NCBI GenBank assembly: GCA_025056955.1
Contig: JANWYL010000097.1
Location: 1-10,683, forward strand
Origin: Sandaracinaceae bacterium
Lineage (GTDB): Bacteria; Myxococcota_A; Polyangia; Polyangiales; Sandaracinaceae
Direction of reading: 5' to 3'
DNA: 10,683 nt
Shown in pieces: positions 1 through 7,212 of the stretch. Positions within the stretch are counted from its first letter, which is position 1. The number at the start of each line of letters is the position of its first letter. Below the pieces are notes generated by a model, which had not been told where the DNA came from, ran no database searches, and was given only the letters and a program-made list of their open reading frames with translations. The position numbers and the translations under genes are program-made.

Positions 1-205
1 AGCGGTGCGCAGGGTGGCTGAGCGCGGTCCGCGCTCGATTCGCTTCTTGTGCTTGATTGCCGCACCAGAAGGTCTCAAGGTCTTCCACGCACATCACCCA
101 GAGGTGCCCGTGTGGTGTGCTGCGATTGATGAAAGGCTTGATGAGCATGGGTACATCATCCCTGGACTTGGTGATGCAGGAGATCGGCTGTTTGGAACGA
201 AGTGA
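1..205 (+). CDS. upp: Uracil phosphoribosyltransferase, C-terminal part (5' end outside window)
   Basis: This is the end of the cytoplasmic pyrimidine-salvage enzyme that makes UMP from uracil and PRPP. Only the last 67 codons are present, about a third of the usual ~208 residues; codons begin at base 2 and the stop is TGA at 203-205. The visible sequence has the family's strand IRFLCLIAAPEGL, then AAIDERLDEHGYIIPGLGDAG and the terminal DRLFGTK. The YIxPGLGDAGDR segment forms the uracil-binding site in known UPRT structures. The GTG at base 5 is not the true start, because conserved sequence upstream (PRPP loop and N-terminal region) is missing only through the window edge. The next gene follows after 26 bases on the same strand, so an operon is likely. 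The identification is firm despite the truncation. Confidence 0.95.
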   Translation, partial: AVRRVAERGPRSIRFLCLIAAPEGLKVFHAHHPEVPVWCAAIDERLDEHGYIIPGLGDAGDRLFGTK

Positions 206-218
206 GGTGTGCTTTCTG

Positions 219-229
219 AAAGGAAGGGA
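219..229 (+). promoter_or_regulatory. Shine-Dalgarno site for the MDR oxidoreductase
   Basis: The purine-rich AAAGGAAGGG run lies just before the ATG at 232 and fixes that start over other possibilities. Most other genes here lack an obvious Shine-Dalgarno sequence, so this one stands out. Confidence 0.6.
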
Positions 230-231
230 AA

Positions 232-1245
232 ATGCGTGCGTGGCAATTTGATGCGTTTTCAATCGATCGCCTGGGCCTTGTCGAGGTGGAGGACCGGCCT
301 CTCGCTTCACGAGAGATTCGAGTCCGGGTTCGGGCTGTTTCACTCAACTACAGGGATCTTCTCATCATCCAAGGGGCCTACGACCCAAAGCTGCCCTTGC
401 CGCTGATTCCTTGTTCTGATGCGGCAGGTGAGGTGGTTGAGGTGGGGAGAGAAGTCCAGAAGTGGAAAGTGGGCGATCGGGTAATCACTGCGTTTTCACA
501 AAAGTGGGTTGCAGGCGCGCCGAGTTACGCGAAAGTCAGGGCAACTCTTGGTGGTCCGCTTCCTGGTGTGCTTTCAGAGTATGCAGTTGTTGATGAGGAG
601 GGGGCTTGGCCATGCCCAAGCCACCTTTCTTTTGAAGAAGGTGCAACCTTGCCGTGTGCTGCTCTCACCGCATGGCATGCACTGGTTGATAGGGGTGCCC
701 TGAAAGCGGGTGAACGGGTTCTGATCCAAGGGAGTGGAGGGGTATCCATTTTTGCCCTCCAAATTGCAAGGCTTTTTGGTGCTGAGGTGTATGCAATCAC
801 CCGAACAGAGAGCAAAATCGATCGTTTTCGCGCAATGGGTGTAAAAGAGGTGATTCACTCTGTGGCTGAACCAGAGTGGGGAAGGACCATTCGCAAAATC
901 ACGGGAAACATCGGTGTGGAGCACGTGGTTGAAGTCGGAGGTGCGAAGACCCTCGCTCAGTCGCTCCAGGCAGTTGCTTTTGGGGGAACGATTCACGTCA
1001 TTGGGGTGCTAAGCGGTGTGGTTGAGCCTCTCAACATTTTACCCATCCTGATGAAAGAGGTGCGCCTTTCGGGAGTGCTTGTTGGCCCGAGGGAGAGCGC
1101 AGAGGCCATGGGGAGGGCTTTTGAGGTGGCCCGGATTCACCCAGTCATCGATCGGGTCTATCCCTTTGAGCAGGCCAAAGATGCTTTTTTGCACCTTCAA
1201 AGCGGGTCGCATTTTGGGAAAGTGGTGGTGGCTGGTCTTCCGTAG
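232..1245 (+). CDS. Zinc-independent medium-chain dehydrogenase/reductase (NAD(P)-dependent alcohol dehydrogenase/quinone reductase-like)
   Basis: A 337-residue cytoplasmic oxidoreductase of the MDR superfamily, the usual length for the family. The N-terminal GroES-like catalytic domain covers about residues 1-125, including VSLNYRDLLIIQGAY (37-50) and PLIPCSDAAGEVVEVG (57-72). The nucleotide-binding Rossmann fold starts near 160, with the glycine-rich turn GSGGVS at 167-172. The Cys and GHE zinc ligands of classical alcohol dehydrogenases are absent: NYRD stands where the catalytic Cys motif would be, and CSD replaces GHE. It therefore belongs with the zinc-free branch that includes quinone and enoyl reductases. 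The ATG at 232 is preceded by a good ribosome binding site (AAGGAAGGG), one of the few clear ones in the window. It lies 26 bases after upp and 37 before selO. The substrate cannot be inferred. Confidence 0.88.
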   Translation: MRAWQFDAFSIDRLGLVEVEDRPLASREIRVRVRAVSLNYRDLLIIQGAYDPKLPLPLIPCSDAAGEVVEVGREVQKWKVGDRVITAFSQKWVAGAPSYAKVRATLGGPLPGVLSEYAVVDEEGAWPCPSHLSFEEGATLPCAALTAWHALVDRGALKAGERVLIQGSGGVSIFALQIARLFGAEVYAITRTESKIDRFRAMGVKEVIHSVAEPEWGRTIRKITGNIGVEHVVEVGGAKTLAQSLQAVAFGGTIHVIGVLSGVVEPLNILPILMKEVRLSGVLVGPRESAEAMGRAFEVARIHPVIDRVYPFEQAKDAFLHLQSGSHFGKVVVAGLP

Positions 1246-1282
1246 GTCTTGGCGAAAAGCCTTTTGCACCCCATAAACTCGT

Positions 1283-2749
1283 GTGTCGATTCAATTTGAA
1301 AACACCTATGCCCGGTTGCCCGAGCGTTTTTATGCGAGGGTGCTTCCGACGCCTGTTTCTTCTCCAAGCCTCCTTTGGCTAAACGAAGGCCTTGCTGAGC
1401 TTTTAAGGATCGATGCGAGTTCCTTGCGCTCGGAAAGCGCTGTGCAAGCACTGGCCGGGAATGCCCTTTTCCCTGGAAGCGAACCGATCGCGCTTGCCTA
1501 CGCGGGGCATCAGTTTGGTGCCTTTGTGCCACAGCTCGGGGATGGGCGTGCCATTTTGCTTGGTGAAGTGGTGGGGAAAGATGGCCGCCGCTACGACATC
1601 CAGCTCAAGGGATCTGGCCCAACCCCTTTTTCGAGGGGAGGGGATGGCAGGGCTGCCCTCGGCCCTGTTTTGCGCGAAGCCCTTTTGGGTGAGGCGATGC
1701 ATGCCCTGGGTATCCCAACAACCAGGGCTTTGGCCGCCCTCAGCACCGGTGAGCTTGTGTTTCGAGAGAGGCCCCTCCCTGGAGCGATTCTTGTGCGTGT
1801 GGCTGCAAGTCACATCCGAATTGGTACCTTCGAATACTTTGCAGCACGCGGTGACAAAGAGGGTGTTGCCATCCTCCTCGATTATGCCATCGCGCGCCAT
1901 TACCCACAGCTGGCCACGATTCCGACGCTGGGTGAAAGGGCTCTCGCTTTTCTAGAGTGTGTGGTGAAAGCGCAGGCGCGCTTGGTTGCACAGTGGATGG
2001 GGGTGGGTTTTGTACATGGGGTGATGAATACTGACAACACCTCCGTTTCAGGTGAGACCATCGACTATGGTCCATGTGCCTTTCTGGACGGTTTTGATCC
2101 CAACCGCACCTTCAGTTCAATCGATCGCTTTGGAAGGTATGCCTACTCAAACCAACCGAGGATTGCCTTGTGGAATCTCACCCGCTTGGCTGAGAGCCTC
2201 TCCTTGATATGGGAGGAGAGCGAAGTTGAAAAGGCAAGATGGATTCTTGGGACTTTTCCCTCACTTTTTGACACCCACATGGAGGAGGTGTTACGCCGCA
2301 AGCTTGGTCTGGGTGTTAAGCGAGATGGTGACGAGGATTTGGTTGACGATTGGTTGAGGCTCATGGCAAAGGAACGTGTTGATTTCACCATCGCTTTCCG
2401 AAGGTTGTGGCGGGCACTACAGCTGGGACAAGTTGAGGAGTTGATTTACACTTTCAATGAGCCAAGGGAAGCTCAAAAATGGTTTGAACGGTGGTTGAAT
2501 CGCGTCGGAGATGACGCAGTTCCCATCGAGGAGCGAAAGGAGCAGATGCGCCTTTCGAACCCTGCTTTCATTCCTCGCAACCATCGAGTGGAGCAGATGA
2601 TCGAGAGTGCAATGAAAGGAGACTTATCCCTTTTTGAGCGTTTGCTGCGGGTGCTTAGGCGCCCTTATGATGAACAACCAGAGGAGGCTGAGTTGGAAAT
2701 CCCACCAGGTGAAGAGCAATGGGCTTACCGCACCTTCTGCGGTACCTGA
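1283..2749 (+). CDS. selO: Protein adenylyltransferase SelO (YdiU/UPF0061 family)
   Basis: A 488-residue homologue of SelO, a pseudokinase-fold enzyme that binds ATP in a flipped orientation and transfers AMP to hydroxyl side chains of proteins; in E. coli it is tied to the oxidative stress response. Conserved parts are easy to see: YAGHQFGAFVPQLGDGRA (73-90), IQLKGSGPTPFSRGGDGRA (106-124), LREALLGEAMHALGIPTTRA (130-149), VGFVHGVMNTDN (241-252) and TIDYGPCAFLD (259-269). The expected ATP and metal residues are present: K109, E132, D251, N252 and D261. The protein ends in YRTFCGT. Cys486, third from the end, sits where animal SelO carries selenocysteine. The start is a GTG; an in-frame TAA at 1274-1276 rules out a longer protein, and no clear ribosome binding site is visible. 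It probably shares an operon with the oxidoreductase 37 bases upstream. Confidence 0.96.
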   Translation: MSIQFENTYARLPERFYARVLPTPVSSPSLLWLNEGLAELLRIDASSLRSESAVQALAGNALFPGSEPIALAYAGHQFGAFVPQLGDGRAILLGEVVGKDGRRYDIQLKGSGPTPFSRGGDGRAALGPVLREALLGEAMHALGIPTTRALAALSTGELVFRERPLPGAILVRVAASHIRIGTFEYFAARGDKEGVAILLDYAIARHYPQLATIPTLGERALAFLECVVKAQARLVAQWMGVGFVHGVMNTDNTSVSGETIDYGPCAFLDGFDPNRTFSSIDRFGRYAYSNQPRIALWNLTRLAESLSLIWEESEVEKARWILGTFPSLFDTHMEEVLRRKLGLGVKRDGDEDLVDDWLRLMAKERVDFTIAFRRLWRALQLGQVEELIYTFNEPREAQKWFERWLNRVGDDAVPIEERKEQMRLSNPAFIPRNHRVEQMIESAMKGDLSLFERLLRVLRRPYDEQPEEAELEIPPGEEQWAYRTFCGT

Positions 2750-2793
2750 GACCAGGCTTTGGGTGCGTGCCTTTGACTGGCCTTGAGAAAAGA

Positions 2794-2812
2794 GGGTGTC
2801 GTCAGGGCACCC
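2794..2812 (-). terminator. Possible Rho-independent terminator of the minus-strand operon
   Basis: Read on the minus strand this is GGGTGCC-CTGAC-GACACCC, a stem of seven pairs (one G-T) with a five-base loop, followed by TCTTTTCTC. It overlaps the lipoprotein stop codon (2802-2804) and lies in the 52-base gap between two convergent genes. The T-tract is interrupted, so termination may be weak. In the plus direction no T-run follows, so it would not end the selO transcript. Confidence 0.4.
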
Positions 2813-3221
2813 CTAAGGCAGCGCAGAAACGGGCGTTTGGGCGTTCGCGATCGACGATTTCTGCAGAGTTTCGATCGGCGAAATCTTCTGGGCCAACGCA
2901 GCGGTATCCCTCCCCCTCGCGGCAGTCGCTGTTTGCGTTGCAACGTTTCATGCATGCAAGGATCTGCAGGCGGGGGGTGCGCGAGCGGAAGCGCACGCAT
3001 ACCGCATTATCTGGGCACTGGTCAGGTTGACAATCAAAAACAGTGCAAGAACCTCCTGGCTGGTTGGTGTCGCAAATCCGATCCCCGGCAAAGGAGCATT
3101 GGGTGGAGCTCGAGCATGAATCGCCAATCCGAGGTCCACAGGCGGATGCGGCGATGACGCATGCCACAATCCAAGCACCAGCGATCGAGTTGAAGTTGAG
3201 CGCGATCGTTTTCGAATTCAT
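2802..3221 (-). CDS. Cysteine-rich putative lipoprotein, unknown function
   Basis: A 139-residue secreted protein with no family I can name. Residues 1-27 form a signal peptide (Lys4, then a hydrophobic run) ending in IAASAC, so Cys28 is the probable lipidated residue. Ala at -3 is less usual than Leu or Val in a lipobox. The mature part has 12 further cysteines (36, 42, 50, 59, 64, 69, 75, 90, 94, 100, 108, 133), an even number that would suit six disulfides in the periplasm or on the outer membrane. CMKRCNANSDCREGEGYRC resembles the Cys-x-x-Cys/DSDC pattern frequent in lipoproteins of Myxococcota and related groups. Its ATG lies 5 bases beyond the sctQ stop with no visible ribosome binding site, suggesting translational coupling. 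The lipoprotein call is good; the role is unknown. Confidence 0.8.
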   Translation of the reverse strand: MNSKTIALNFNSIAGAWIVACVIAASACGPRIGDSCSSSTQCSFAGDRICDTNQPGGSCTVFDCQPDQCPDNAVCVRFRSRTPRLQILACMKRCNANSDCREGEGYRCVGPEDFADRNSAEIVDRERPNARFCAALGVP

Positions 3222-3226
3222 GGGCT

Positions 3227-4396
3227 TTATCGAAAAACACGGGTGATGCGAATACCGAGTTCACCTTCGATCTCAACCAGCTCCCCTTTGGCAATTGGAC
3301 GAGAACCCGCGCGCAGCTCCACTTCTCTTCCAAGAGGAACCCCAAGGTTGATGAGACGCCCAGGGATCATTTGCGCCAGTTCTTCAAGGCGCAATTCAAA
3401 GCGGCCAATCTCAATGGTGATCTCGATGGGGAGATCAGAAAGACTGGGAGGGGCATCGAGAGCAGTCGGATTCTGCTGGGCATCGGATTGCGGCTCTTTT
3501 TGATCCATGGTGTCAATTGGTTGCGACGAGCTCTTGTCAGCCGGGGAAAATAGAATACCTTTTTGGCGTTTATTTGGGTAGGCGGCGCGAAGCATCCATC
3601 CGCTCTCCACCCGCTCAAGGTGCATGGAATATGTTCCGCCCGGAGTGCGCAGCTCGACTTCTGACCAATTGCCTTGGGAAGGTTGAAGTGGGGCAAAAAG
3701 GGATTCGGGGAGCAGAATGTCACCCTCTTCGAGTTCTTCGATTGCTCTTGGAGGTAGCTGACAATGGCCCACAAGAGCCACAAGGGATACACCAATGTGC
3801 TTCCAAGACTCTGGGAGGTGCGGGGGCAGGGGAGGGATGGGTTGAGCACTTTTCGGGTCTCCCATCCACAAGCGCATCCAGCTGCTTTGTTGAGTTGTTT
3901 GAAGGGTAAAGGTCCATACCACCCATGGGGGGTCTTTGAGCCACTCCACAAGTTCCTTTTCTGACTCAATGACATCAACCACTTGACACCCGATGTGTTG
4001 AGCCATCGGCGCGAGCCAAAAAGCAAAAACACCCTGTTCGAGCCAGGACAAGGCACCAAGGGCCGCCTCGATTTCTCTTCCAAACACGATGTGCTGGACC
4101 GCTTGGAAAACCAAAAGGGGGTCGCACTCTAAGGCCAGGGGCACCTGAGCCCTCTCCAAAGCCACAGCGCACAGAGATGGAGAGTCGGAGGGATGAATTG
4201 GCCCTGCAGCGGTCCAGTCCAATCGAATGCCTGTTAACTTGGGTGCAGGAAGTGGAAAACACAACGAACGCAGGGCATTTTCAAGGTGCTCGATTGAAAA
4301 GAGCGCAATTGCTCCCTTGAGCATTTCGAATTCCTTGCGGCTGATCCGAGGCAGGGCATGCCAAGGGTAAGGACGCACGCCTGAGATGTTCTGCAT
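3227..4396 (-). CDS. sctQ: SctQ-like type III secretion cytoplasmic ring protein (SpoA/FliM-FliN family)
   Basis: A 389-residue protein of the SctQ/YscQ type, which forms the cytoplasmic sorting platform (C-ring) of type III secretion and corresponds to FliM plus FliN of flagella. The N-terminus PYPWHALPRISRKEFEML (9-26) resembles the opening of SctQ proteins. A first SpoA-like segment appears near 202-230 (SLVALVGHCQLP to EEGDILLP). A polar Gln/Pro/Ser/Asp linker spans about 284-320, and a clear SpoA domain fills 322-388, with IEITIEIGRFELRLEEL, LGREVELRAG and EIEGELGIRITRVF. I chose ATG 4396 because residues upstream, reaching to an ATG at 4513, are polar and unlike the family; neither start has a clear ribosome binding site. 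No other secretion gene is in the window, so whether it serves an injectisome, a flagellum or something else is open. The SpoA call is strong, the exact subfamily moderate. Confidence 0.82.
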   Translation of the reverse strand: MQNISGVRPYPWHALPRISRKEFEMLKGAIALFSIEHLENALRSLCFPLPAPKLTGIRLDWTAAGPIHPSDSPSLCAVALERAQVPLALECDPLLVFQAVQHIVFGREIEAALGALSWLEQGVFAFWLAPMAQHIGCQVVDVIESEKELVEWLKDPPWVVWTFTLQTTQQSSWMRLWMGDPKSAQPIPPLPPHLPESWKHIGVSLVALVGHCQLPPRAIEELEEGDILLPESLFAPLQPSQGNWSEVELRTPGGTYSMHLERVESGWMLRAAYPNKRQKGILFSPADKSSSQPIDTMDQKEPQSDAQQNPTALDAPPSLSDLPIEITIEIGRFELRLEELAQMIPGRLINLGVPLGREVELRAGSRPIAKGELVEIEGELGIRITRVFR

Positions 4397-4532
4397 GGGT
4401 TTCGAAGGATTTGAGTATCTTGGATGAAAAAAGTGGTAGTGCAAGCCGCCTTTCGATTCGAAGGGTGGAGAGGTATCAATTTTGGTGCGATGGAGGGTGC
4501 TCCTCGATGGCACTGTCCAAAGGCATCCTGCA
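4397..4532. other. Gap between the TRAP gene and sctQ
   Basis: These 136 bases separate the TRAP stop codon from the chosen sctQ start on the minus strand. They stay open in the sctQ frame as far as an ATG at 4513, but the implied 39 extra residues look non-coding. An 11-base perfect inverted repeat TTCGATTCGAA lies at 4452-4462, and a T6 run on the minus strand lies further downstream at about 4427-4433. The repeat's arms are too close to make a terminator. I see no convincing promoter. Confidence 0.3.
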
Positions 4533-7151
4533 CTATTCGGTGGGTGGTGTGGCAGGGGTGTTTGGGTTGGTGTCGTTCTGGTTTTGGGATTCCTTGGCCA
4601 TGGATTCTTCCACCCACCTTGTCATCTCCTCGATGGAAACCGTCCCATCGCAGTTGTAATCACCCTCAAGGCCGTTGTTGCAAGGTGTTGCTTGTGGGGG
4701 TGGTTTTTCTTTTTCGCTTTCTTCGAGTGGTTGTTCTTCACCAAGTGGTTGGGGTGAAACCAGGGGAGGACTTGGTGATCCAGTGATCCAGCGCCCAAGG
4801 CCGCTTGAGATTTCGGGGAAATAGGTCACGATACCCAGGCCAACAAAGAGGATGGCGATGAAGGGGATGACGCTATAGATGATATGACCAAGAGGACGAT
4901 TGAAAAGGGTTGAAGCGACGAAAAGGTTCAAGCCAACAGGTGGGGTGAGGTAGCCGATTTCCAGGTTGACGATGAAGACAATCCCAAGGTGTAAAGGGTC
5001 AACTCCCAGACTTTGGGCAATGGGTGCGATAAGGGGAACGAAAATGAAAATGGCGCTTAAAATGTCCATGAGTGCGCCAGCGACAAGGAGAAGACCGTTT
5101 AAAACCAACAAAAAAGCGGTGCGGTCGAGCTTGAAGGAGAGGAACCACTGGGTGAGCGCAAGGGGAACGTCGGCTTGAACCAAGAATTCGCCAAAGCTTC
5201 TGGCAACAACCAGGATGACCAAGAAGCTGCCCAGCATCAGGCCGACTTCTTGGAAGATGTCGAAGAGGTCTGAGAGGCGAATTGCGCGGTGCAAGAAAAG
5301 TTCGACGAGGATGGCGTAAACCACGCTTCCTGCCGCGGCTTCAACGGCAGTAAAAATCCCGCTATTTGTTCCGACAAAGATAAATGCGGGGAACAAAAGA
5401 GACCAAAAACCATCGCGGGTGGCAAGCGCGAGGTTGCGCCAAGCGAAGGGCTCGCGGGGGATGCGATCAACCAGGCCTCGGAACACAGAGTAGGCCATGA
5501 GCAAGCCACCGATGAGAAATCCCGGCCCGTAGCCGGACGCGAAAAGGTCTTCCACACGAATCGAGGTGGTGGTGTTGATGATCGAGTAGACAATCATTGG
5601 AATGGAAGGAGGGATGAGAATGCCGAGGGATCCTGCGCTTGTGACGAGGCCATGTGCGAAGGATTCGCGATAGCCAGAGGCGATCATCGCAGGGCCCAAA
5701 ACGCCTCCGATTGCAACCACGGTGGCGGGGCTAGAGCCAGAGATCGCGGCAAAGATCATGCAGGCCAATACCGCGCTCATTGCCAATCCCCCGGGCATCC
5801 AGCCGACGAGCGCTTTGGCGAAGTTGACGAGGCGCTTTGAGATTTCACCCCTGGCCATGACGGCGCCAGAGAGGATGAAAAGTGGAATCGCAAGCAAGGG
5901 CTCACTGTCGGCAATGCTCACCATCTGTTCGACGAGGGCTCCGCCATGCTGCAGGTTGAAAAGCTCTGGTAGCCAAAGAGCGAAACAAGCGATCGTGACG
6001 GTCCCAATCACAACGTAGAGCGGAAGGGCCAGGAGGGCTAAAAGCAAAATGATGGCGCTGAGCTTAGAGGCTTTGTTCCCGAGAAAAAGCGCAAAAGCCA
6101 AAATGACAAGAGCCCAAAAAAGCCACGTTTTGCGATGGCCAGCTTGGCGCTGGGATTCAGGTGGAGGAGAAGAAACGGCTTTGCTCATCGCCTTTGCTTC
6201 GGCCATTCCTTCGGCTTCAGCTGGTGAGCCATAACGACCACCCCGGAGCGCGCTCACGCCGGCGGCGATAAAGCGGATCGAAGCCAAGCCGAGCGCAACT
6301 GGAATGACAACAGACTTGAGCCACTCTGGCAGATGCGTTTGGGAGAGAAAGCCGCCTGTGCGGAATTGGCTAGAGACGTAGAGGGTTCCGAGGAGGGCGA
6401 GGAGTAGTGAAAATGCAGCTGTGTACCAGTGCCCGATTGCTGAAAGGAGGGGAGCAAGGCGAGGAGGACGAATGCGTTCGAAGGCTTCAATCCGAATGTG
6501 CTTTCCGCGATAGACACACAAGCTTGCGCCGAGAAAACCCACCCACAGGGTGAAAAGCAGTGAGATTTCTTTTCCCCATCCGTAACCTGCAGGAACGTAA
6601 CGAAAGCAGAAAAAAGTCCACGCTACCAACGCAATCGCACCTGTGATCCATGCCCTGCGCCGGTCAGGAGGGGATGCATTCCGTGAATTCCAAAGCATGA
6701 ATCCAATTGCCAAAAGGCCACCAAGCCATGCGAATTGCCAAGAAGGCATGGCAAGCATGAGCGCAGCAAGCCCCCATAAGGCCGCTCCTGTGAGAAGCCC
6801 AAGCAGCAAAGAAGAGGCACGAAAAGGGAGAAAGGCCCGCCCATGCGCTCTTTCTGCTGAATTCCACCCAAACCAAAGCAGAGCCAGCAAGACAGCCACC
6901 GAAAGGAAAGGAGCCACGCGCTTATCAAGGAAAAGCCGCAGTTGAGGATCTGTGACCCCAAACAGGCGGGCAAGAAGATGCCCCACTTTTGAATCAGGCG
7001 CGATAAGCCGCCTTTCCACCACATCTGCAAAGGTTCCCAGGGTGGTCAGGGCCAAAAACCAGGCGACAACGGTTTGCTCGAGTTGAAAAACGCCCTTGTC
7101 AAGGGCGGCAAGAAAAGAAGGCCTGTCCTTGGCGGTTGCGTCTTCATTCAT
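4533..7151 (-). CDS. TRAP transporter fused DctQ-DctM membrane protein with C-terminal EF-hand loop
   Basis: An 872-residue inner-membrane protein combining both membrane subunits of a tripartite ATP-independent periplasmic (TRAP) transporter, which imports organic acids and similar solutes with sodium. The DctQ part opens at about residues 15-47 and resumes with EISLLFTLWVGFLGASLCVYRGKHIRIEAF (written here as EISLLFTLWVGFLGASL, 195-211, then GKHIRIEAF, 217-225). Between them lie about four additional hydrophobic segments (roughly 79-98, 111-135, 138-154, 167-184). The DctM part begins near 345 and has AISGSSPATVVAIG (469-482), SAGSLGILIPPSIPMIVYS (505-523) and NLEIGYLTPPVGLNLFVAS (729-747). 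After about residue 786 comes a hydrophilic Pro/Glu tail with DYNCDGTVSIEE (831-842), a perfect EF-hand loop. No solute-binding DctP gene is visible. The family call is firm; the substrate is unknown. Confidence 0.93.
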   Translation of the reverse strand: MNEDATAKDRPSFLAALDKGVFQLEQTVVAWFLALTTLGTFADVVERRLIAPDSKVGHLLARLFGVTDPQLRLFLDKRVAPFLSVAVLLALLWFGWNSAERAHGRAFLPFRASSLLLGLLTGAALWGLAALMLAMPSWQFAWLGGLLAIGFMLWNSRNASPPDRRRAWITGAIALVAWTFFCFRYVPAGYGWGKEISLLFTLWVGFLGASLCVYRGKHIRIEAFERIRPPRLAPLLSAIGHWYTAAFSLLLALLGTLYVSSQFRTGGFLSQTHLPEWLKSVVIPVALGLASIRFIAAGVSALRGGRYGSPAEAEGMAEAKAMSKAVSSPPPESQRQAGHRKTWLFWALVILAFALFLGNKASKLSAIILLLALLALPLYVVIGTVTIACFALWLPELFNLQHGGALVEQMVSIADSEPLLAIPLFILSGAVMARGEISKRLVNFAKALVGWMPGGLAMSAVLACMIFAAISGSSPATVVAIGGVLGPAMIASGYRESFAHGLVTSAGSLGILIPPSIPMIVYSIINTTTSIRVEDLFASGYGPGFLIGGLLMAYSVFRGLVDRIPREPFAWRNLALATRDGFWSLLFPAFIFVGTNSGIFTAVEAAAGSVVYAILVELFLHRAIRLSDLFDIFQEVGLMLGSFLVILVVARSFGEFLVQADVPLALTQWFLSFKLDRTAFLLVLNGLLLVAGALMDILSAIFIFVPLIAPIAQSLGVDPLHLGIVFIVNLEIGYLTPPVGLNLFVASTLFNRPLGHIIYSVIPFIAILFVGLGIVTYFPEISSGLGRWITGSPSPPLVSPQPLGEEQPLEESEKEKPPPQATPCNNGLEGDYNCDGTVSIEEMTRWVEESMAKESQNQNDTNPNTPATPPTE
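4626..4661 (-). other. EF-hand calcium-binding loop in the TRAP protein tail
   Basis: The codons encode DYNCDGTVSIEE, residues 831-842. Ligand positions 1, 3, 5, 7, 9 and 12 are D, N, D, T, S and E, with Gly at 6 and a hydrophobic Val at 8, as in canonical EF-hand and dockerin loops. Cys824 and Cys834 flank and enter the loop and could pair if the tail is periplasmic. It is a single loop; no second EF-hand is seen. Confidence 0.75.
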
Positions 7152-7212
7152 TGGTGGCGATTGTCGCGAGCTCTTTTTTTACGATCAAACCCCATGTAAG
7201 TTTTTCACTCAT
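7144..7212 (-). CDS. Possible 22-residue coupling ORF between the 105-aa gene and the TRAP gene
   Basis: A 22-codon frame, MSEKLTWGLIVKKEL... ending ATNE. Its ATG overlaps the stop of the upstream gene as ATGA (7209-7212), and its TGA (7144-7146) lies just past the TRAP start ATG (7149-7151), giving an 8-base overlap. The TRAP start has no evident ribosome binding site, so passing ribosomes from this frame could re-initiate there. Such short overlaps can arise by chance and the peptide resembles nothing I know. It is reported as a possibility, not a firm gene. Confidence 0.25.
   Translation of the reverse strand: MSEKLTWGLIVKKELATIATNE

Noticed and set aside
2728..2742. Hairpin CCGCA-CCTTC-TGCGG at the end of selO
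   Set aside because: It lies inside the coding end, has only five pairs and is not followed by a T-run, so it is not a convincing terminator.
3367..4083. 238-codon minus-strand open frame inside sctQ
   Set aside because: It is another frame of the same strand as sctQ, whose own frame carries the SpoA domain; the alternative product is not protein-like.
4397..4513. 39-residue N-terminal extension of SctQ
   Set aside because: The added residues are polar and low in family likeness, while PYPWHALPRISR just after Met at 4396 resembles normal SctQ openings. It is not fully excluded.
5289..5840. 183-codon plus-strand open frame within the TRAP gene
   Set aside because: The product is full of Asp, Glu, Arg, His and Asn with no hydrophobic core, as expected for the antisense of membrane helices.
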